From contig OZ059897.1 of NCBI GenBank assembly GCA_964057225.1, positions 6,262,001 through 6,326,000 on the forward strand: a stretch of DNA of 64,000 nt, given 5' to 3'. This DNA is from Auanema rhodensis (lineage: Eukaryota; Nematoda; Chromadorea; Rhabditida; Rhabditidae). Below are positions 32,623-46,424 of the stretch, one piece after another. The notes below the pieces were generated by a model. It was not told the DNA's origin, searched no databases, and saw only the letters and a program-made list of their open reading frames with translations. Position 1 is the stretch's first letter; the number at the start of each line of letters is the position of its first letter. Both the position numbers and the translations under genes were made by a program.

Positions 32623-35600
32623 ATGCAACGTATTCACGGCTGGCTGGACCAGCTGACACTACGTCGCTCACGCAGACGTGGCCAGAATCAGAAAGAACGA
32701 CGAAATGCTAGTGTCGCAGCTAGTTGTCGCTTGAACGCCGAGAAGACATCTAGCACTTTCTCCTCGTCAACTCAGCCCAAACAGCTGGTACAAGTTAACG
32801 GTAATTTTCTTTTTTTTCCAAGTTTTTCAAATTTTTGTACGAAATTCTGATTTTGGTCATGATGAACGATCAGGAAATGTTTTTGCAAATACACGTTAAG
32901 CTTCTATGATATGTTAGCCGTAATCAAAATTTTCCAAAAGATGGTCAACTTCTTCTTCCAATTGTCGGCTTCTCCTTCCACTAAATCCTTTTTTTCTATT
33001 TGAAAAATGTGGAAAACGACACATCGTTCATCATTCATGACCCGAATTGTCCATTTTTGTCTCAACTATTCATATTGCCATTTGCAGTTCCTTTCATATT
33101 TCCGCCGCCACCGACTGAACCGCCAGTCTGTATGACGTCATCTTGTACACGAAGACGGGTAAATAAATTAAATATTTTGCTTGTAAAATTCTTTTAATCC
33201 TAACTTAGAGATGGAATGAAACTGAAATATGGAGAGAGAGAGAGAGAGTGTGTGTGTGTGTGATGAGAAGGATGAAAGAGGAGAAAGTGTATGATAGATA
33301 TGAGAGTTGAGAGAAAGATATATAGAACGAGTAGAAGAGGGAGAGAGAGAAGTGAATGAATAGAGAATGATGATTCAAAGAGATTTATATAATATAGAAG
33401 GAGCAATACAGGAGTGGATAAGAGTTTGAGAGGAAAACAGAGAGAAAGGGAATGGCTATTCCCATTCATACCTTAGTGCATGTCTAGTAAACTATTTATT
33501 GATATTTCCCTTAATATCGAGTGGTATATCTCTCAGAGAATTGAAAACCTTTAAATTCACATTTTGAATTGAAATGTTTGCAACATTGCCTTTTCCAATG
33601 TTATATTTTCAGGGAATTCGGACAAATCCTTGGCTTTATGTGGATCAATCACAGCCGCATGGTGAGTTACTTGATTAGATCTTGAAGAAAAAGCTTACGA
33701 GGCATTGGTAATAAACTTGGTTTCTGGCTTTCCTGTGTAGTTGGTGACTCTCATTTGACACATAAAATGCTATTTGGCTTCCTTGAGCCGTAAAAAGCGG
33801 AAAAATTTAGAGCATCATGCTCACATCATTGGATTGTATGGGCACGTATCGTATAATTCGATTCATTTCAATTACTAATTGGCTTCCAGCCAGTTCGTCT
33901 CTACCTAATCTATGTATAGTGTCATCTTTAGACTTCAATAAGCTGAATCATGAGTTCAGAATTTGAGAAAGAACGGAATAGATAATACGGAGAAAATGAT
34001 GCTGATGATCTACCAACAAGGGTCATGCCGTATTGCCACTGGCTGCATCAGTAGCAAGTGCTTAAAAACCAGTGAACTAGTTATATAAGCTGTTGTTGAC
34101 CTTTAGTAACATAGCAGTATCAAGTAAACAAATTTGTTAGAGCTCCTAATTACTAGTAGATGCTACTGTTTCATCAGATTCTTCTTGTTACTCTTAATAC
34201 TTTCAATTTCTCTCCATATCTTAGTATAGCTAATTGACCATAAATCCCAGTTAGTACGGCTAAAGCAAGACTGAAAACTGACCAGATGGTCATACGACAT
34301 AGCTTAGAGGTCGAGTTCTCATAGTCTTCTATAGGCTTGTTCTGTTTTCTTTTTTCGGTTAGATAATGGCATCTGGTCCTATATCTGAGAATAACGGGAT
34401 GTTCCAAGCTGAACGCTGATTCTGAAAGGAAAAAGCTGCTGAAAATAGAAAAAAAAGATTTGAAAGTTCATGAAAGCGATGAAATGCACAGTTTCATATG
34501 ACTTATTCATTGAATAGTCAACAACTATTGCTCAGAAGTCCAGTGAAACAAGGAAATGATGTGAATATCTAAACTTATATGTTTTATTTTAGGTTTATAT
34601 CATTCGTATACATCCAATGGTGGATTCTCTCTGGACCGCCGTTTACCACCTCCAACGCTTGGAGTTAAAAGCTTAGAAGAGAGCACATGCTCTTCTGGAT
34701 ACGGAAGTCAGGATTGCAGGTTTGTGTTTTTCCACTGGTTTCGTTGAATCGATTGCAAAGTTATCATGTGCTTGTTGACCAATATAGTGAGTATAGGAAA
34801 AAGATTCAAAAAGCAATTCATTGGTTGCTCATCTCATTTCTACCTTCCCCCTTGAGACCAACTGGTCCACACAAGTCTCTTTAGATGTGGTCATCATTCA
34901 GTTGGTTTTCTTAGCACTGCAACGGAGTCAGAAAGCTATCTATAATTCAGTCAAAGAGCAAGGAAGAAACAGCAAATTCAAGTAATAGTAGGGGACCAGA
35001 CAAATGATCAAAAAGGAATTTGAGAGGGAAAACATACTCTAGGCACAGTGAAAAAGTGGGAGGGTATGATCAAAAAGACTACGAAAGAGAGAGAGACCGT
35101 AGAAGAATAAAAGAAATGGAGAAGGCCGGAAAGCAATATCTCTGAAAATTTTGAATCTGGGAAACTTGCGTCTCTTTTCACTCTTAGGACTTCATCCGGC
35201 ATCTATATGGCACTCGCACTCAGATACTACAACTTGAACGTGGGAAAACTCATTGCACTGCCATATATGAGATCACGGATTTATCTCTACTCTAAACTCA
35301 TTGTATATTCCGCATCTCAAATGTTGAAGAAAATTTGTGAGATGACTTTATATATCTAGCTTCTTCTCCGGGATTACTCGTTTGTCGTCTTTGCGATGGC
35401 ACGACGGAAGACGAAGGGCACATCTAATATCTCTCGAGACCAACAATGCTGTTGCTTCAATGTCCATCAGGTCCTCTTACGAGTAGTAGATCGACTAGAT
35501 GATGATGAACTGGCAGTTTGACGCATCGGGATGATGATGATGATGATGTATAAAGGATTGAAATCGTAATTTAAACGAAAACTCTCACGAAAATATTATT

Positions 35601-35673
35601 ATTACTCAAATGTTTAAAAGAGGGAGAAAATTGAAATTAAAAACAAATATTTCTCTTTATTTCTTTAATGTCG

Positions 35674-35711
<38 letters not shown>

Positions 35712-36541
35712 TTCATCTGTGTGTCTGAATTAAGTAGTTATTCTCATTAAAGAAGCCTATGAAACCGCCTAAGGCTATAATATCTGCTTTTTGAAAGAAT
35801 TTGATCAGACTGCTTCTGTAAATTATCTAAAAACCTGTTACCAGATTCATGCCATCTGTCACACCATACTCATTACTTTTCAACTTCAAGAAAACCGGAT
35901 GAATACCAATGTTTTTTCGTACTTTCTTCTTGTCCAAGTTCAATAAAACGTAATCGAAATCTCATTTTCGTCGCAGAAAACATTGGGTTAGCTTTCGATT
36001 AGAATGAATTAGATGAAAATCGATGAAATGTCAAACACAATATGGAATCGAATACGTTGATTTGTCAACTACTTCTCAATATGTGCTGTTCTTTCTCCAA
36101 AATGTGTGGCCTGCCTAATACGCTAAAACCTAATTAGATCTTCAAAGTAGGCCAAGCCTGGAGCTTTCTCTTTAGCTCCAAATGATCAAGAAATGTGAGG
36201 GGAGAAAGCAGGGAAGAAAGGGGGTAAGCTGCTTTGAGAGAGTAGGACAGAGAGAGGACAAGCTTGAGGGTATCGTAGTTCAGCACACATTTACTATTTC
36301 TGTCTTCCTCCCGCTCTCCTTGTTACCTTATACTTATGTTCTATCTTTTCCAATATGTAACAAGACACTCTTCCTCTCTCCTGTATCTATCTGTCTTAAG
36401 AATCTCTTCTATGCAATTTATGGATGTAAGAGTAGAAGATTATAAAAGTATGGTCAGCACCATAGTATTAGTAATGAAATTGGGAAAAGTTTAGAATTTA
36501 GAGAAGATGAAAGAGACAATTATTGGTTAATTCACCTATTC

Positions 36542-36586
<45 letters not shown>

Positions 36587-39500
36587 TGTACTAAGAAAAT
36601 GTTCATAAGATACCAGATATCCTGAGACTATATTTACACATTAGATGAATTAAAACAAATAAATAAATTAGAAAAGATGATCAATGTAAATGGAGATCTA
36701 ATATTAAATGTAAATTAATGAATTTTCTAATTTCATTGATTGAGTCAATTCAAATAGTTCATCATTCATATCTATCAGTCAAATGTATCAGATGAAATCA
36801 TTGTGTCAGCTTGTTGCTCTACTTCACTAATTCATCATAAATGCTGATAGGCCTATTAGCTATCTGATAGATGGATAGATGTAAGATCAACTTCAACAAT
36901 CTCACAACATCTGATCTCTTGTACAGATAAAGCTAAATACCAGTTTCAGTGGATATCTTCATCACAAAGCTGTTCAGTCAGTATGTTCCACCAATTATGC
37001 AAATTATTTGTGCAGACCGAAAGAGAGAGAGTGACAAAGAGAGAGAGGGAGGGGGGAGTAGGAGTAAGTAGAAAGAGGACAACATGATGTAGGCTCACTA
37101 TAAGCTTGTAGCATGTTTTCATTGAATTGAACTATAAATTAGTTTAATATAACTACATATCAAACTACATCATTCAAATAAAATTTATAGAATAAGTTTA
37201 AAAGAAAGTTTTTTGGGATTGATACAACTTAGATATATAACATCCATCATACATGAGATTCATGTCTTTTATATCTGCCTATCAATCTTCATAATGCTTT
37301 AACAAGATGATCTTCTAGTCAATTTATTATCTGAGTTCATCTTATGTATGCTAATTTTAAGAAGCGTATTCTTCAACTTAAGCTCTAGAATAGTGTCAGT
37401 TAGGAAACTTTACAATATTATGCAAGTGAAACTACATTCTCACTACTCACAACTGAACAACAAGCTGAAGTTCATGAGCATCTCTTCCATGTTTGTTCTA
37501 ACAGCCAATATTATGCTAAAAGCATTCTACTCTTGGTGGGTTGTAGCAAAAAAACTGTAAATAAGAGGAAAATAATGTTTCTTTTCATAAGAACATCACA
37601 ACTATAGTATTCTGTGAATAATGAAGTTTAAATATACTGGATAACATAGCTAATTCAAAGCTTCTACTTGTTCGTTCAAGTGATTCATTCATTCAAATGC
37701 CATCGTTATGGCTAATTCCTGTAAAATTAGTTAGCGACTAAGTGGCAACGACAGAAACCACTTGTAAATCATTTCGAATTTTATGTTTCGCAATCAGTCC
37801 ATAAGTCTTAATCATGAACTCGTTAGATTCATTCTCTGTTCTGTGACTATATGTATCTGAGTATGATCATTTCACTCAGTCGAGCACTTCAAACGCATTC
37901 ATGCTCAAATGGCTTCAGATTCAGTTAGTCGTCAACTGTGGCAGAGGCGTCTGTACTACTACATAACAGAGAAATCGTCTCTTTCTTCAAGTGTTCAATT
38001 ACGAAAGCATGGAATGTAACAATTAAAGAGAACGGGGTGCAGAAGAACATATGCAGACAAATGAACAATGTCTCCTGATGATTAGAAATGTTGTAGGAAC
38101 AAAGAGGGTGAGAACGGAAGGGAAACACATAGAGAGAGAGAGAGTAAAAGGAACTACAAACATGTGTATTGAGAGAGATAGAGAGATAGAAAGGGATAGA
38201 GAAGAGGTTAAGGAAAGAAGACATAGTTAGTAGTAGAAGTATTTCAGGTCATAATCATCATAATAACTAAAGCTTTTAGAAAATTACAATTGTTCTGAGT
38301 AACTATGACGTAATCGTTGTATAATCGGAATTCTCAAATAAATACTCGATTCGTTAATATTTTTAAGACTTTTTTTTGAAAAAAAAATGAATATTCTATT
38401 TCATAACATTCAAATAATTTTAAATTCAAAATAGTTCACGTAAACTATCACGTGAATTCATTTGACGTGAACTATGTACATATTTATTAAAATTATTTAC
38501 TCTTATGAAAGTATAACAAGCGGTCGTATTCATCTTTTTCAATTTTCATGTTCGTGCAGATCTCATGCAAAGCTTTTCAGTCCGGATTCATCTGTGCATT
38601 TACCGTCATGGAACAGCACAGGAGGAAGTCCACGTGGAACATGGCAATCCGCAAGTTCCGATCCGTCAATAGATCAACACGATGGTATGGATGATGGATG
38701 CTTTTTAGAAGATACATCATCATTTGGAACATATGATAATATATGTGATGAGCATATCTATCATGAACTTGAGGTATAGTTTTGTATTTCTATTCAGTTT
38801 CTGTATGGTACAATCATTTCAGATGATTTGCCGACGTCCTGATCGCTCATATAGCTCAGACTGCTTATCATCTTCGGAACATGAATCACCGCTACCTAGC
38901 CGCGACTCTCCAATTTATGCTCAGCCATGGGTTCACTACCCTTCATTCCGACCTCAGCCTCAGCCTCAGCCTCCTACCTCATCTGTTCCAGTATCATCTC
39001 CTCTTATGTGTCGAAAGCTTCCTCAAGAGCCACACAATCTACAGTCTCAATCGATGCATAATAATTCCACTTTTCAACCATCCACTACACAAAATTATAG
39101 TGCCATACAGCCAGTAACACGTCGTCAATTGCCACGTCGTCCAACGTCACCAATATATGCTACACCATACTTTGGTCCAATGGCTAGGCCATATGTAGAA
39201 GAGTTTGGAGAGAAAGCTAATAGCTTTATATATCCCAACAGTTTTTTTAACCGTTTGGAAGCAACAAATCAAAAGAAAGAAGCTCCTCGTAACATGGAAG
39301 AAGCGGAAGAAGAGTTTCTTGAAGAACTTGATGCACAAATTAATGAGCTACAGGTAATTATAATTATATAAAATACTGAAATTTTCATTTTCATTAATCA
39401 AAATCCTTTAAAATTTTGATATATTTCACGATTTTTCAATATAAAGAAAGACCGCTAGACATCTTGTCATCATTAATATTTTCAACTGGAAAATGCTTTT

Positions 39501-40048
39501 GCTAATGCTCTACCATTTCCTTTGGGACAAATTTCGTTTTGCTAGTGTGAAATATGGCCTCAAGTCCAAGTATGACGACAAGACGCCGATCTGAGGTTTC
39601 TGTTTCTCAAAAGATAAATATCCTGCAGCTTGATAGTTGTCTAAGCTGGAAATTCTTTGAACTTTAGGCCATTCCTATGCTGAATATAAAATAAATTTTA
39701 CTTTCCTTTTCATAGAAATATGATCAATAGGCCTCTATTGGGATCTTTATAATTATTCTTCGGAAAGCCCATTTATCATTAAAATCATTTTGAGTACACC
39801 AGTTGAGGTCCAACATACATTTGAGCATAGAGTTTAATTTTTGTTTCTTTTTCATCGAAAACTTGGAAATGGAAAAATATTTACAATTTTATGTGTTTTT
39901 AAGATCAACTAATTTTTTTCTTTTTTTTCAGCAACGTTCCGACGAGCTTCGTCATCTGGTTGAACGTGCTCGCGTCCGTCGCGGTACAAACCACACAACT
40001 CAATGGTCTCGTCCAGTTCTTGAATGTACATTTGAGCTTGAGTTATAA
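32623..40048 (+). CDS. unrecognised disordered Pro/Ser-rich protein, 428 aa, seven exons
   Basis: Exons: 32623-32800, 33088-33158, 33613-33661, 34593-34719, 38560-38773, 38823-39353 and 39932-40048; phase is kept at each junction. I do not recognise the family. The product begins with a basic segment (IHGWLDQLTLRRSRRRG), then a proline stretch (FPPPPTEPP), a Ser-rich part (STCSSGYGSQD), two similar tyrosine sites (DSPIYAQP, TSPIYATP) that could be phosphorylated, a PQPQPQPP stretch, an acidic helix (EEAEEEFLEELDAQINELQ) and a basic helical end (SDELRHLVERARVRRG). It looks like a mostly unstructured cytoplasmic adaptor with a C-terminal coiled coil. A TTTTCAG acceptor sits just 5' of the ATG, so upstream exons or trans-splicing are possible. 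Intron 4 is 3.8 kb. AATAAA lies at 40458. Confidence 0.75.
35360..35470 (+). other. possible cassette exon inside intron 4
   Basis: A 111-nt segment bounded by TATCTAG and GTCCTC is open in exactly the phase needed between exons 4 and 5 and would add 37 residues (FFSGITRLSSLRWHDGRRR and so on). It is less AT-rich than its surroundings. The donor is weak and I cannot test conservation. Confidence 0.25.
35673..35709. repeat. (CT)n microsatellite in intron 4
   Basis: Another (CT)n of about 36 bp lies at 36547-36582. The rest of the intron (34720-38559) shows no exon that I can support except the candidate at 35360. Confidence 0.9.
38431..38475. promoter_or_regulatory. 11-bp inverted repeat around a CACGTG E-box
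   Basis: ATAGTTCACGT (38431-38441) and ACGTGAACTAT (38465-38475) are perfect reverse complements, with CACGTG at 38449-38454 between them. It lies about 85 bp before exon 5 of the gene at 32623. Confidence 0.4.
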
Positions 40049-41557
40049 ACCCGTGTACTTCAGGAAAGTTGTGAAGCATTAATTGATTTACAGCATGGTT
40101 TACTGTTATTATTCAGATTATATATAGCTCAGTGTTTGTTAATATATGAATTTCAATAGATTTTCAAATATTTTGAATAGAAGTAAGCAAACCAGCCTCC
40201 ATTATTGATTTATATTTGATACATATTGTATTATTATTTTATCTTTCATAGTTTTCACTTCATAAATTGGCTCCTTCTTGTTGTACAAGGAGGATATAGT
40301 GAAGATCTTCTGTCATGCTATTGAGAATCTAAAGACCTAATGCTTATTAGGTTAAAGAAGCAGAGTGAGTGGTTTTCACTCACTTCTTCGAAATGGAAAT
40401 ATATCTAAAAGCCTCCAGATCGATTATGGGTTTTGAATTGAAGCAAGAAGAAATTGAATAAATAGCACATTGAATCTATCCCTTTTCGATAACTTTCATC
40501 AACTCGAAGTAGATGCTCTCTGAAAACCATTTATCGTCATCTTCCTTCCTTCGATCTTATAACTCGATCCATATAGCTAATTTGTGGTTAAGTGCCCACT
40601 CTTTCTCCCTCTTTCCCTCCCTCTTCCCCTTCTAACCAAGTTCTGTAGAGAGCAAGTAGATTTTGAGCCAAAATTGGAATTGAAACCTCTCATACACCTG
40701 ATCTCATAGGGTATCTTAATATGCCTTGCAAGCAGCTAATGTCCTCCTTTGATATTACAATTATCTTATATATCCTACAGTAATCCTGTTTTATAATTCA
40801 AAATTCATTAGACTTTTAGTTTATTTGTTGTAAAAAATGTTTATTATTATTAATCTTCAGCAGAAAAGAACATTTATTTCCTTCAAATTATTATGAGCTT
40901 CACACCTTCTACAGGGTTTTTGATTTCGTTTTATTTTGTTTATTTTGTTTATTATCTTCATGTTCAACAAACAAACACAAATTTTTAAAAAAGAAAAATG
41001 TATTTAAATGATTTAATACAAGCCTATGAAATGAATATTGCTTTGATGTTGTTTGTTTTTGTTTACAAATTATTAAAATAAACAAATATATAATGCATAT
41101 GTATACATCTACTTGTACCGGATGTTACATCTTCTTATTGATTGCATAGCTATGATTCAAAGAAACTCATTAGTGCATCTATTACTTGAGTACTTGTCTG
41201 TCAGGCTCTGATTTCAATATGTTTGTCTAGTAATTACAGTCAAATTGAGCAGTTGAATGAGAATATGTTGAATGAATAATGCTTTCAAGTTTCATGTAAT
41301 TAAGTTTAATTTTATAATAAAATCTTATAAATCAAGTATATTATACGTATAGTTAAATAGATTTATTACAAATAAAATAAACACAATATGCAGGTTGAAA
41401 GTATAATAATTATGAGGAATGAGAAGTAAAGAATATGAATTTTCACTGAAAATACTTGACTAGACATGTTGAGCACCGAGGTGGGCATCGAATAAAATTG
41501 ATTATCATATGAATATTATATAGTAAAAAGTATTGAGCACATAGGCAACGCCAAGTT
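40049..41557. other. convergent 3' region, no gene seen
   Basis: This interval separates the 3' ends of two convergent genes. AATAAA lies at 40458 on the plus strand, and TTTATT at 41362-41367 reads AATAAA for the minus-strand gene. Confidence 0.5.
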
Positions 41558-43521
41558 TTAGTCAATAGGTTTGAGAATAAGTTGGAGATGTAGTTCTCCA
41601 TCAACAACGTATGGAGAATCTTCTGATAGAAGATCACTGATTTCTACACGTTTATCAAAGTCAAGATCAGCCGAATATCTAAAAGATCATGTATATGATT
41701 CAATCTCTCATAATTCGTTTATACCTGGCTTTTGTGAAATTCTTTTTACCAACAAATGATTTTAAAACTTTCTTTTCATCCACTATTGATAACATATATT
41801 CAATTGATCTATAATAATTTGATTTTAGTTTACTATACATATAGTTAGAATAGATTAAACCTTGGTGAATCAATATTTTCAGCTACAAGATATGCTTGAA
41901 GTGAATCATCATGCCGACTATATGATGATCCACAGATTTTCAATGTCCATTGCCATGTTTGCGAAGGAAATGTACAAGAACGAGTTGAGAACTAAACGTT
42001 TCAAGTTGAACTTTCCAATTTTTTTCAACTTAAAACTTACTTGAAAAGCATGATCAATACCATTTACATATAAATGATTAACAGAAACAGACAAATTCTT
42101 ATCCCAACGAATATCCGTATATTTTCGTAATAGAAAATGATTTATACCAAATTCTCTTAAATTTACTCAAATGAGTTGATTGATTTAGATTGCAGTGACT
42201 TACTTCTGATTTACTCTACTTGACAATGGTAATGCTTGCCACTTGTATGCCAGCATGATTAAAGGATGGAACATCTTTGGATATGCTTCCGCTATTGGGC
42301 TTCGTTCTATTTGAGATAGCTCATCAGCTGTCATAAACGCAAACCTAAAAGTTCATTAGATATTAGAATCAATTCTATTGACATAAGTACCTAATTAACG
42401 GAAGTAGTTGAACCATTAAAGGTGCTGCTGTAGCACCTCGTCTTTCGGGATGATTCGGAGCTTGAATCCATTTAGTGACTGCTTCCCACACTTTATATTC
42501 ATCTAGGTAAGTGATAGAGCATATAACTAGAGTTTGCAACTTCATTACAAACTTGCTACAACAATTCTATTTGATCTCAAAATCTCTAGCAGTTGATCAC
42601 GATCAAGTGATAGCCAACTCTTTTCCCATTCCTCTGTTAATAATGTTTCAAATTCTTTTGCAATAGATGAAATACAGGCCCGTATTAGTGTCTAAAATTA
42701 TAATTAAAAATGTATTGTTAAACTGAACGAACTGGATGGTAGGCTTTAGTTGCATAAGAGAACCAAATATTGAACAGATCTTTAAGCTGGAGTTGAGGCA
42801 AGATTTCACTTATAACATACTTGATACAAACCTACATTAATGTTTACAAATATATCTTTCATAATGAATTTCATAAGCTTTACCGTCTTCAAGTTGGTTA
42901 TGTTATACTTATCAGCTAAAATTAGTATTGGTAAGCAGTTTTCCTGATGTAATACCACATGATTACAATATAAAAAGCGTAGAAAAGCATTGAAAATCTT
43001 CTGACAAGCTGAATCTTCAACAATCTCCAAATCCTGGAATATACAACATGTTTAGCTTATTTTCTCAAAGCATAGTATACGTACTGTTTTACCACCATTC
43101 CAACGATCACTTAACATGCTTTCGAAAACATCACTACTTTTGGCTAAGATTAAACGATGAGCTGGATAGCTTAAAACAAACAAAAATAAAATAAATTATT
43201 AGTTTAACTATATGAAAGTTATAATATTTTATAAAAATTTCTATGTACCTGTCATCTCCAACAATAATATTAATATCACTTAAATGAGCATTATTGAAAT
43301 ATTTTGCATAATCATTCATACATTCTCGATCATCACCAAAACAATCCATACCTAAATTTATATTTTAATCAAAAAATTTTAATATTATAAGATATAATTA
43401 ATAAAAATTATAATTGTTAACAGCATTGAGTCCATATTAGAAGTAGAAAATTCATTGTTATCTTACCAGCTGGTTCATTTTCAGATATTTGTAGACGATT
43501 TTTTATTTCTCGTGATGTCAT
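41558..43521 (-). CDS. BTB-BACK domain protein, BTBD17-like, 444 aa
   Basis: Twelve exons, high to low: 43521-43467, 43351-43249, 43169-43085, 43033-42884, 42831-42733, 42691-42553, 42502-42391, 42344-42204, 42155-42041, 41991-41861, 41808-41725 and 41678-41558; all phases agree. A BTB/POZ domain (about residues 40-135: HLSDINIIVGDD, YPAHRLILAKSSDVFESML, FLRFLYCNHVVL, LPILILADKYNI) is followed by a BACK region (YVISEILPQLQLKDL, EYKVWEAVTKW) and a C-terminal part with TFPSQTWQWTLKI and a final ELHLQLILKP. The order BTB, BACK and C-terminal beta-rich region is that of BTBD17 and related proteins; no clear signal peptide is visible, and an unseen upstream exon could supply one. BTB domains mediate dimerisation and, in many proteins, Cullin-3 binding; the role here is inferred. 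A TTTTATTAG acceptor ends 1 nt before the ATG. Confidence 0.85.
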
Positions 43522-46033
43522 TCTAATAAAATATAAATAGTTACCAAATTTAGAAATATTATTTAAATAAATAAAAATTAAATAAATATTATATTATTTA
43601 TATAATTTTTATATTTTCATTATATGAAATAAGTAAATGATTGCCATAAAAATAGATTTAAAATGTTTTTATATGAATGATCAGTCTTATAGCAATTGAA
43701 TGAACAAGCAAATATTCGCACCAAATAGAAATATGAGAAACTACAATCAGTTAAGAATGAAGAAGAAAATAGTTAACGCCATTTAACTTAAATTCAATTT
43801 GTTTTTGAAAAACTTTAAAAAAAAATTGAAAGGAAAAGCTTCATGTTGATAGAAAAAGTGCTGTTTCAGCTCAGGACTGTTTAGCAAAAAAAAATTTCAC
43901 ATCTATGTCTGTATCTTCTTGTTCGCACAAAAGCTTCTATAGGGGTTGTCGTAAATGGCTCCTATTTCTTCATCAGAAAACCAAGAACTTGAACTGGTTC
44001 TTGACTATTATAGCAACTGTAATCCCATTTCATTCACTTTTTTCTTCTTATACTCTATCTTTCGTTTACGCTTATCACGTAAAATTTCATTTACGTGTAT
44101 CACGTGAAACGTCTGTTTTGACTATTATTGTCATTTATTGAGATTTCTGCGCAAAGTACGGTTGTGTCTACATTATCTTCAACATTTTTCTCAACTTGTT
44201 TTCTATACGGCGTCAAGCCAATTGTCATTTCGTCTCCTTACTTCTTTCGTTCGCTTACTCAAATTTTTCATTTCTCTACTTTTCGCTTTCTTTATACTCA
44301 ACCCCGTCTCTCTATCTCTCTTTCTTAATTTTTTATGAAAAGTCGTTACGTTACCTTATTCTTCTTTTTTTACTCTTTTCTTATATCTATCAAAGACATT
44401 CACAATAATTTTCTCACTTGTTTACGGTTTCTGGATATCAAACCAGTTTCCATCATTTTGAGTTCGATTTGTGAATTGTTAAACACAATACGAACTATTT
44501 AGTTAGAAATGTTCCGAAAAATTATTTGTTTGTCATGTATAATATACATATATAGTTGCATGTATATACTTACAAGACAGGAAGAAATACAATAAGGAAA
44601 TGTAATTAAAAACAAAAAAAAATGGAAAACAGACAAATTATATGAAATGGTTTAAGAATCAATATGCTATAACTGTGTTTAACTATATGTATGAGTGATG
44701 GAAGGTGAGAAAAGCTATCAAAATAGTTTTGTTGTGAAGAACGAGCGTGATTATATGATAATTATTAGGGAATTCAATTAAAAAACATGAATTCTTGTGA
44801 TAAGAAGCCAACAAGAAGAAAACATAAAAGGCTTCGTCATCATCAAGATGTTTCTGACTTGTCTTAAGATTAGGCAAGCACTTGTCAGCTGATCAGGTTG
44901 ATTGTTCTCCGCCTACCGGCTATAGGAAAGATCATGCGGTCAATATGTTTGACCGGTACAACCAGCTTCTATCATGCTTCAGTTGAGAAACAAAAAAAAA
45001 ACTTTTTTTTTTCTTTTTCATGTATTCATGTATTTCAAACATAAGCTAAAGCTATCGTATAGTTGTCACATCATAGTCACCTTAAGGGAAGGAACGATGT
45101 CAAGATGCAGAAGGTTGTTTATGAGATTTGTTAATCAAAACAAGAACGTCATGAAGATGAGGAATGCTATTATTCCATTTTCAATAAAGCAAAAGAATCA
45201 ACAGACAAATAGATTTAGCGCTAATTATGCTTACCATAAAATCTTTTGTTTTCTTTTTGATTTCAAGCCAAATAAACAAATTTAAAATGTACTTAAATAA
45301 GCTAAATTCAAACTTTTCTTTCATTTTCTTATCTTCAATTTAACAAATGGACTTGTTTTTTCTTATTTTCAGAATATTTTTTTGAGAAAAAAAAATAGTT
45401 TTGAAAGGAAATATAACTAGAAGCTTGTTTTTTTGTTTGTTCATTACCATATTTACAAAATGGATAAACACATTCAGTCAACTTTCTTCGCATATACCTA
45501 TGATTCAAGGTTGAAAATATTTTTTTTTAAATTGATATTCAAAAAAAAATTTAAATGAACAACATTTCATCTTTGAATACAAAATCATTTCATTTTGTTA
45601 TATTGATAAGTACAAATTTAACTATTCTTAATTGGAAAAAATATATTAATTGAACCAGTTTTTTGTAAAAAAATTGTTCTTTTACGAAAAAAAATAGAAG
45701 AAGAAACTAAACAGTTGGTAACTTTTTTTTTTTTTTTGCAAAACAAATTTAGTCAAATAAGGATTATAGCTTGTCCAGATGTTCAAAATTTTGTTAATGC
45801 TTTCTCAAAATAGTAATATGATCAGCTGTGTGTTTATATATTAAAGATCGAAATTAAGATAAATATCAATGTAGTTTTATGCTATGAATCCTAAATATAG
45901 AGATCTGAAAAGAGAGGAAGAGGGAGAGAGAGACAGATTGACAGAGACAGAGAGAAGAGGAAGCTTAAAAGTCCAAAAATAGTTTTATTGAAGCAAACGA
46001 AAGACATTACATATCATAACAGGTTGACTATTG
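43522..46033. other. intergenic, no supported gene
   Basis: Contains E-box-like repeats at 44076-44106 (CACGTAAA, TTTACGTG, CACGTG), an inverted repeat GGTCAA-n5-TTGACC at 44938-44954 and a GA-rich tract at about 45909-45960. A plus-strand 103-codon frame at 44974-45285 is Lys/Asn-rich and I do not support it. Confidence 0.4.
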
Positions 46034-46424
46034 CTATAGCAATGCTTTGAACATAAAAGGGAAAAAAGGTTGTAATTGATAAAACTTACTCCAATATTCC
46101 TCAATCCAAAATTCATCTTCGTCAGATTCCACCGAAAGCTTGTTTATACCAGTTGTGATAATATTATTATTAGACGAGATCATGGTTACAAAGGGTAATA
46201 AAGCTTAGGTTAAGTGTAATTATTGATCAACTTCAAACTTTTAAATTGAAAAAAAAGGTTGAAAAGGACTAAGTACGAATGATACTCTAGATGAATACAC
46301 ACGACTTACAGTTCAACTCTAGTTCATCAACGTAGCAACGGCTCAATGACGAATGCTCATAGTTTGTACGGAATGTCCTCGTCTCATCAACATCGTTCAA
46401 GCCATTTTCAATCATTTCTGCCAT
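46034..46424 (-). CDS. small two-exon gene, 94-aa product of unknown function
   Basis: Exon 1 is 46424-46310, starting at an ATG directly behind an AACCAG acceptor, so the start is either trans-spliced or an internal exon. Exon 2 is 46203-46034, entered through AACCTAAG in correct phase. The product contains MAEMIENGLNDVDETRTF, CYVDELELN and a Ser/Asn segment leading to KLSVESDEDEFWIEEYW, an acidic stretch with a possible CK2-type site, then a hydrophobic end. AATAAA on the minus strand (45984-45989) follows the stop by about 45 bp. A strong donor (TGGA then GTAAGT at 46089) inside exon 2 could give an alternative short end. Neither exon reaches 60 codons alone. I recognise no family. Confidence 0.45.

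Noticed and set aside
44974-45285. 103-codon Lys/Asn-rich frame
   Set aside because: No recognisable domain or splice context, and it begins in a poly-A/poly-T stretch.
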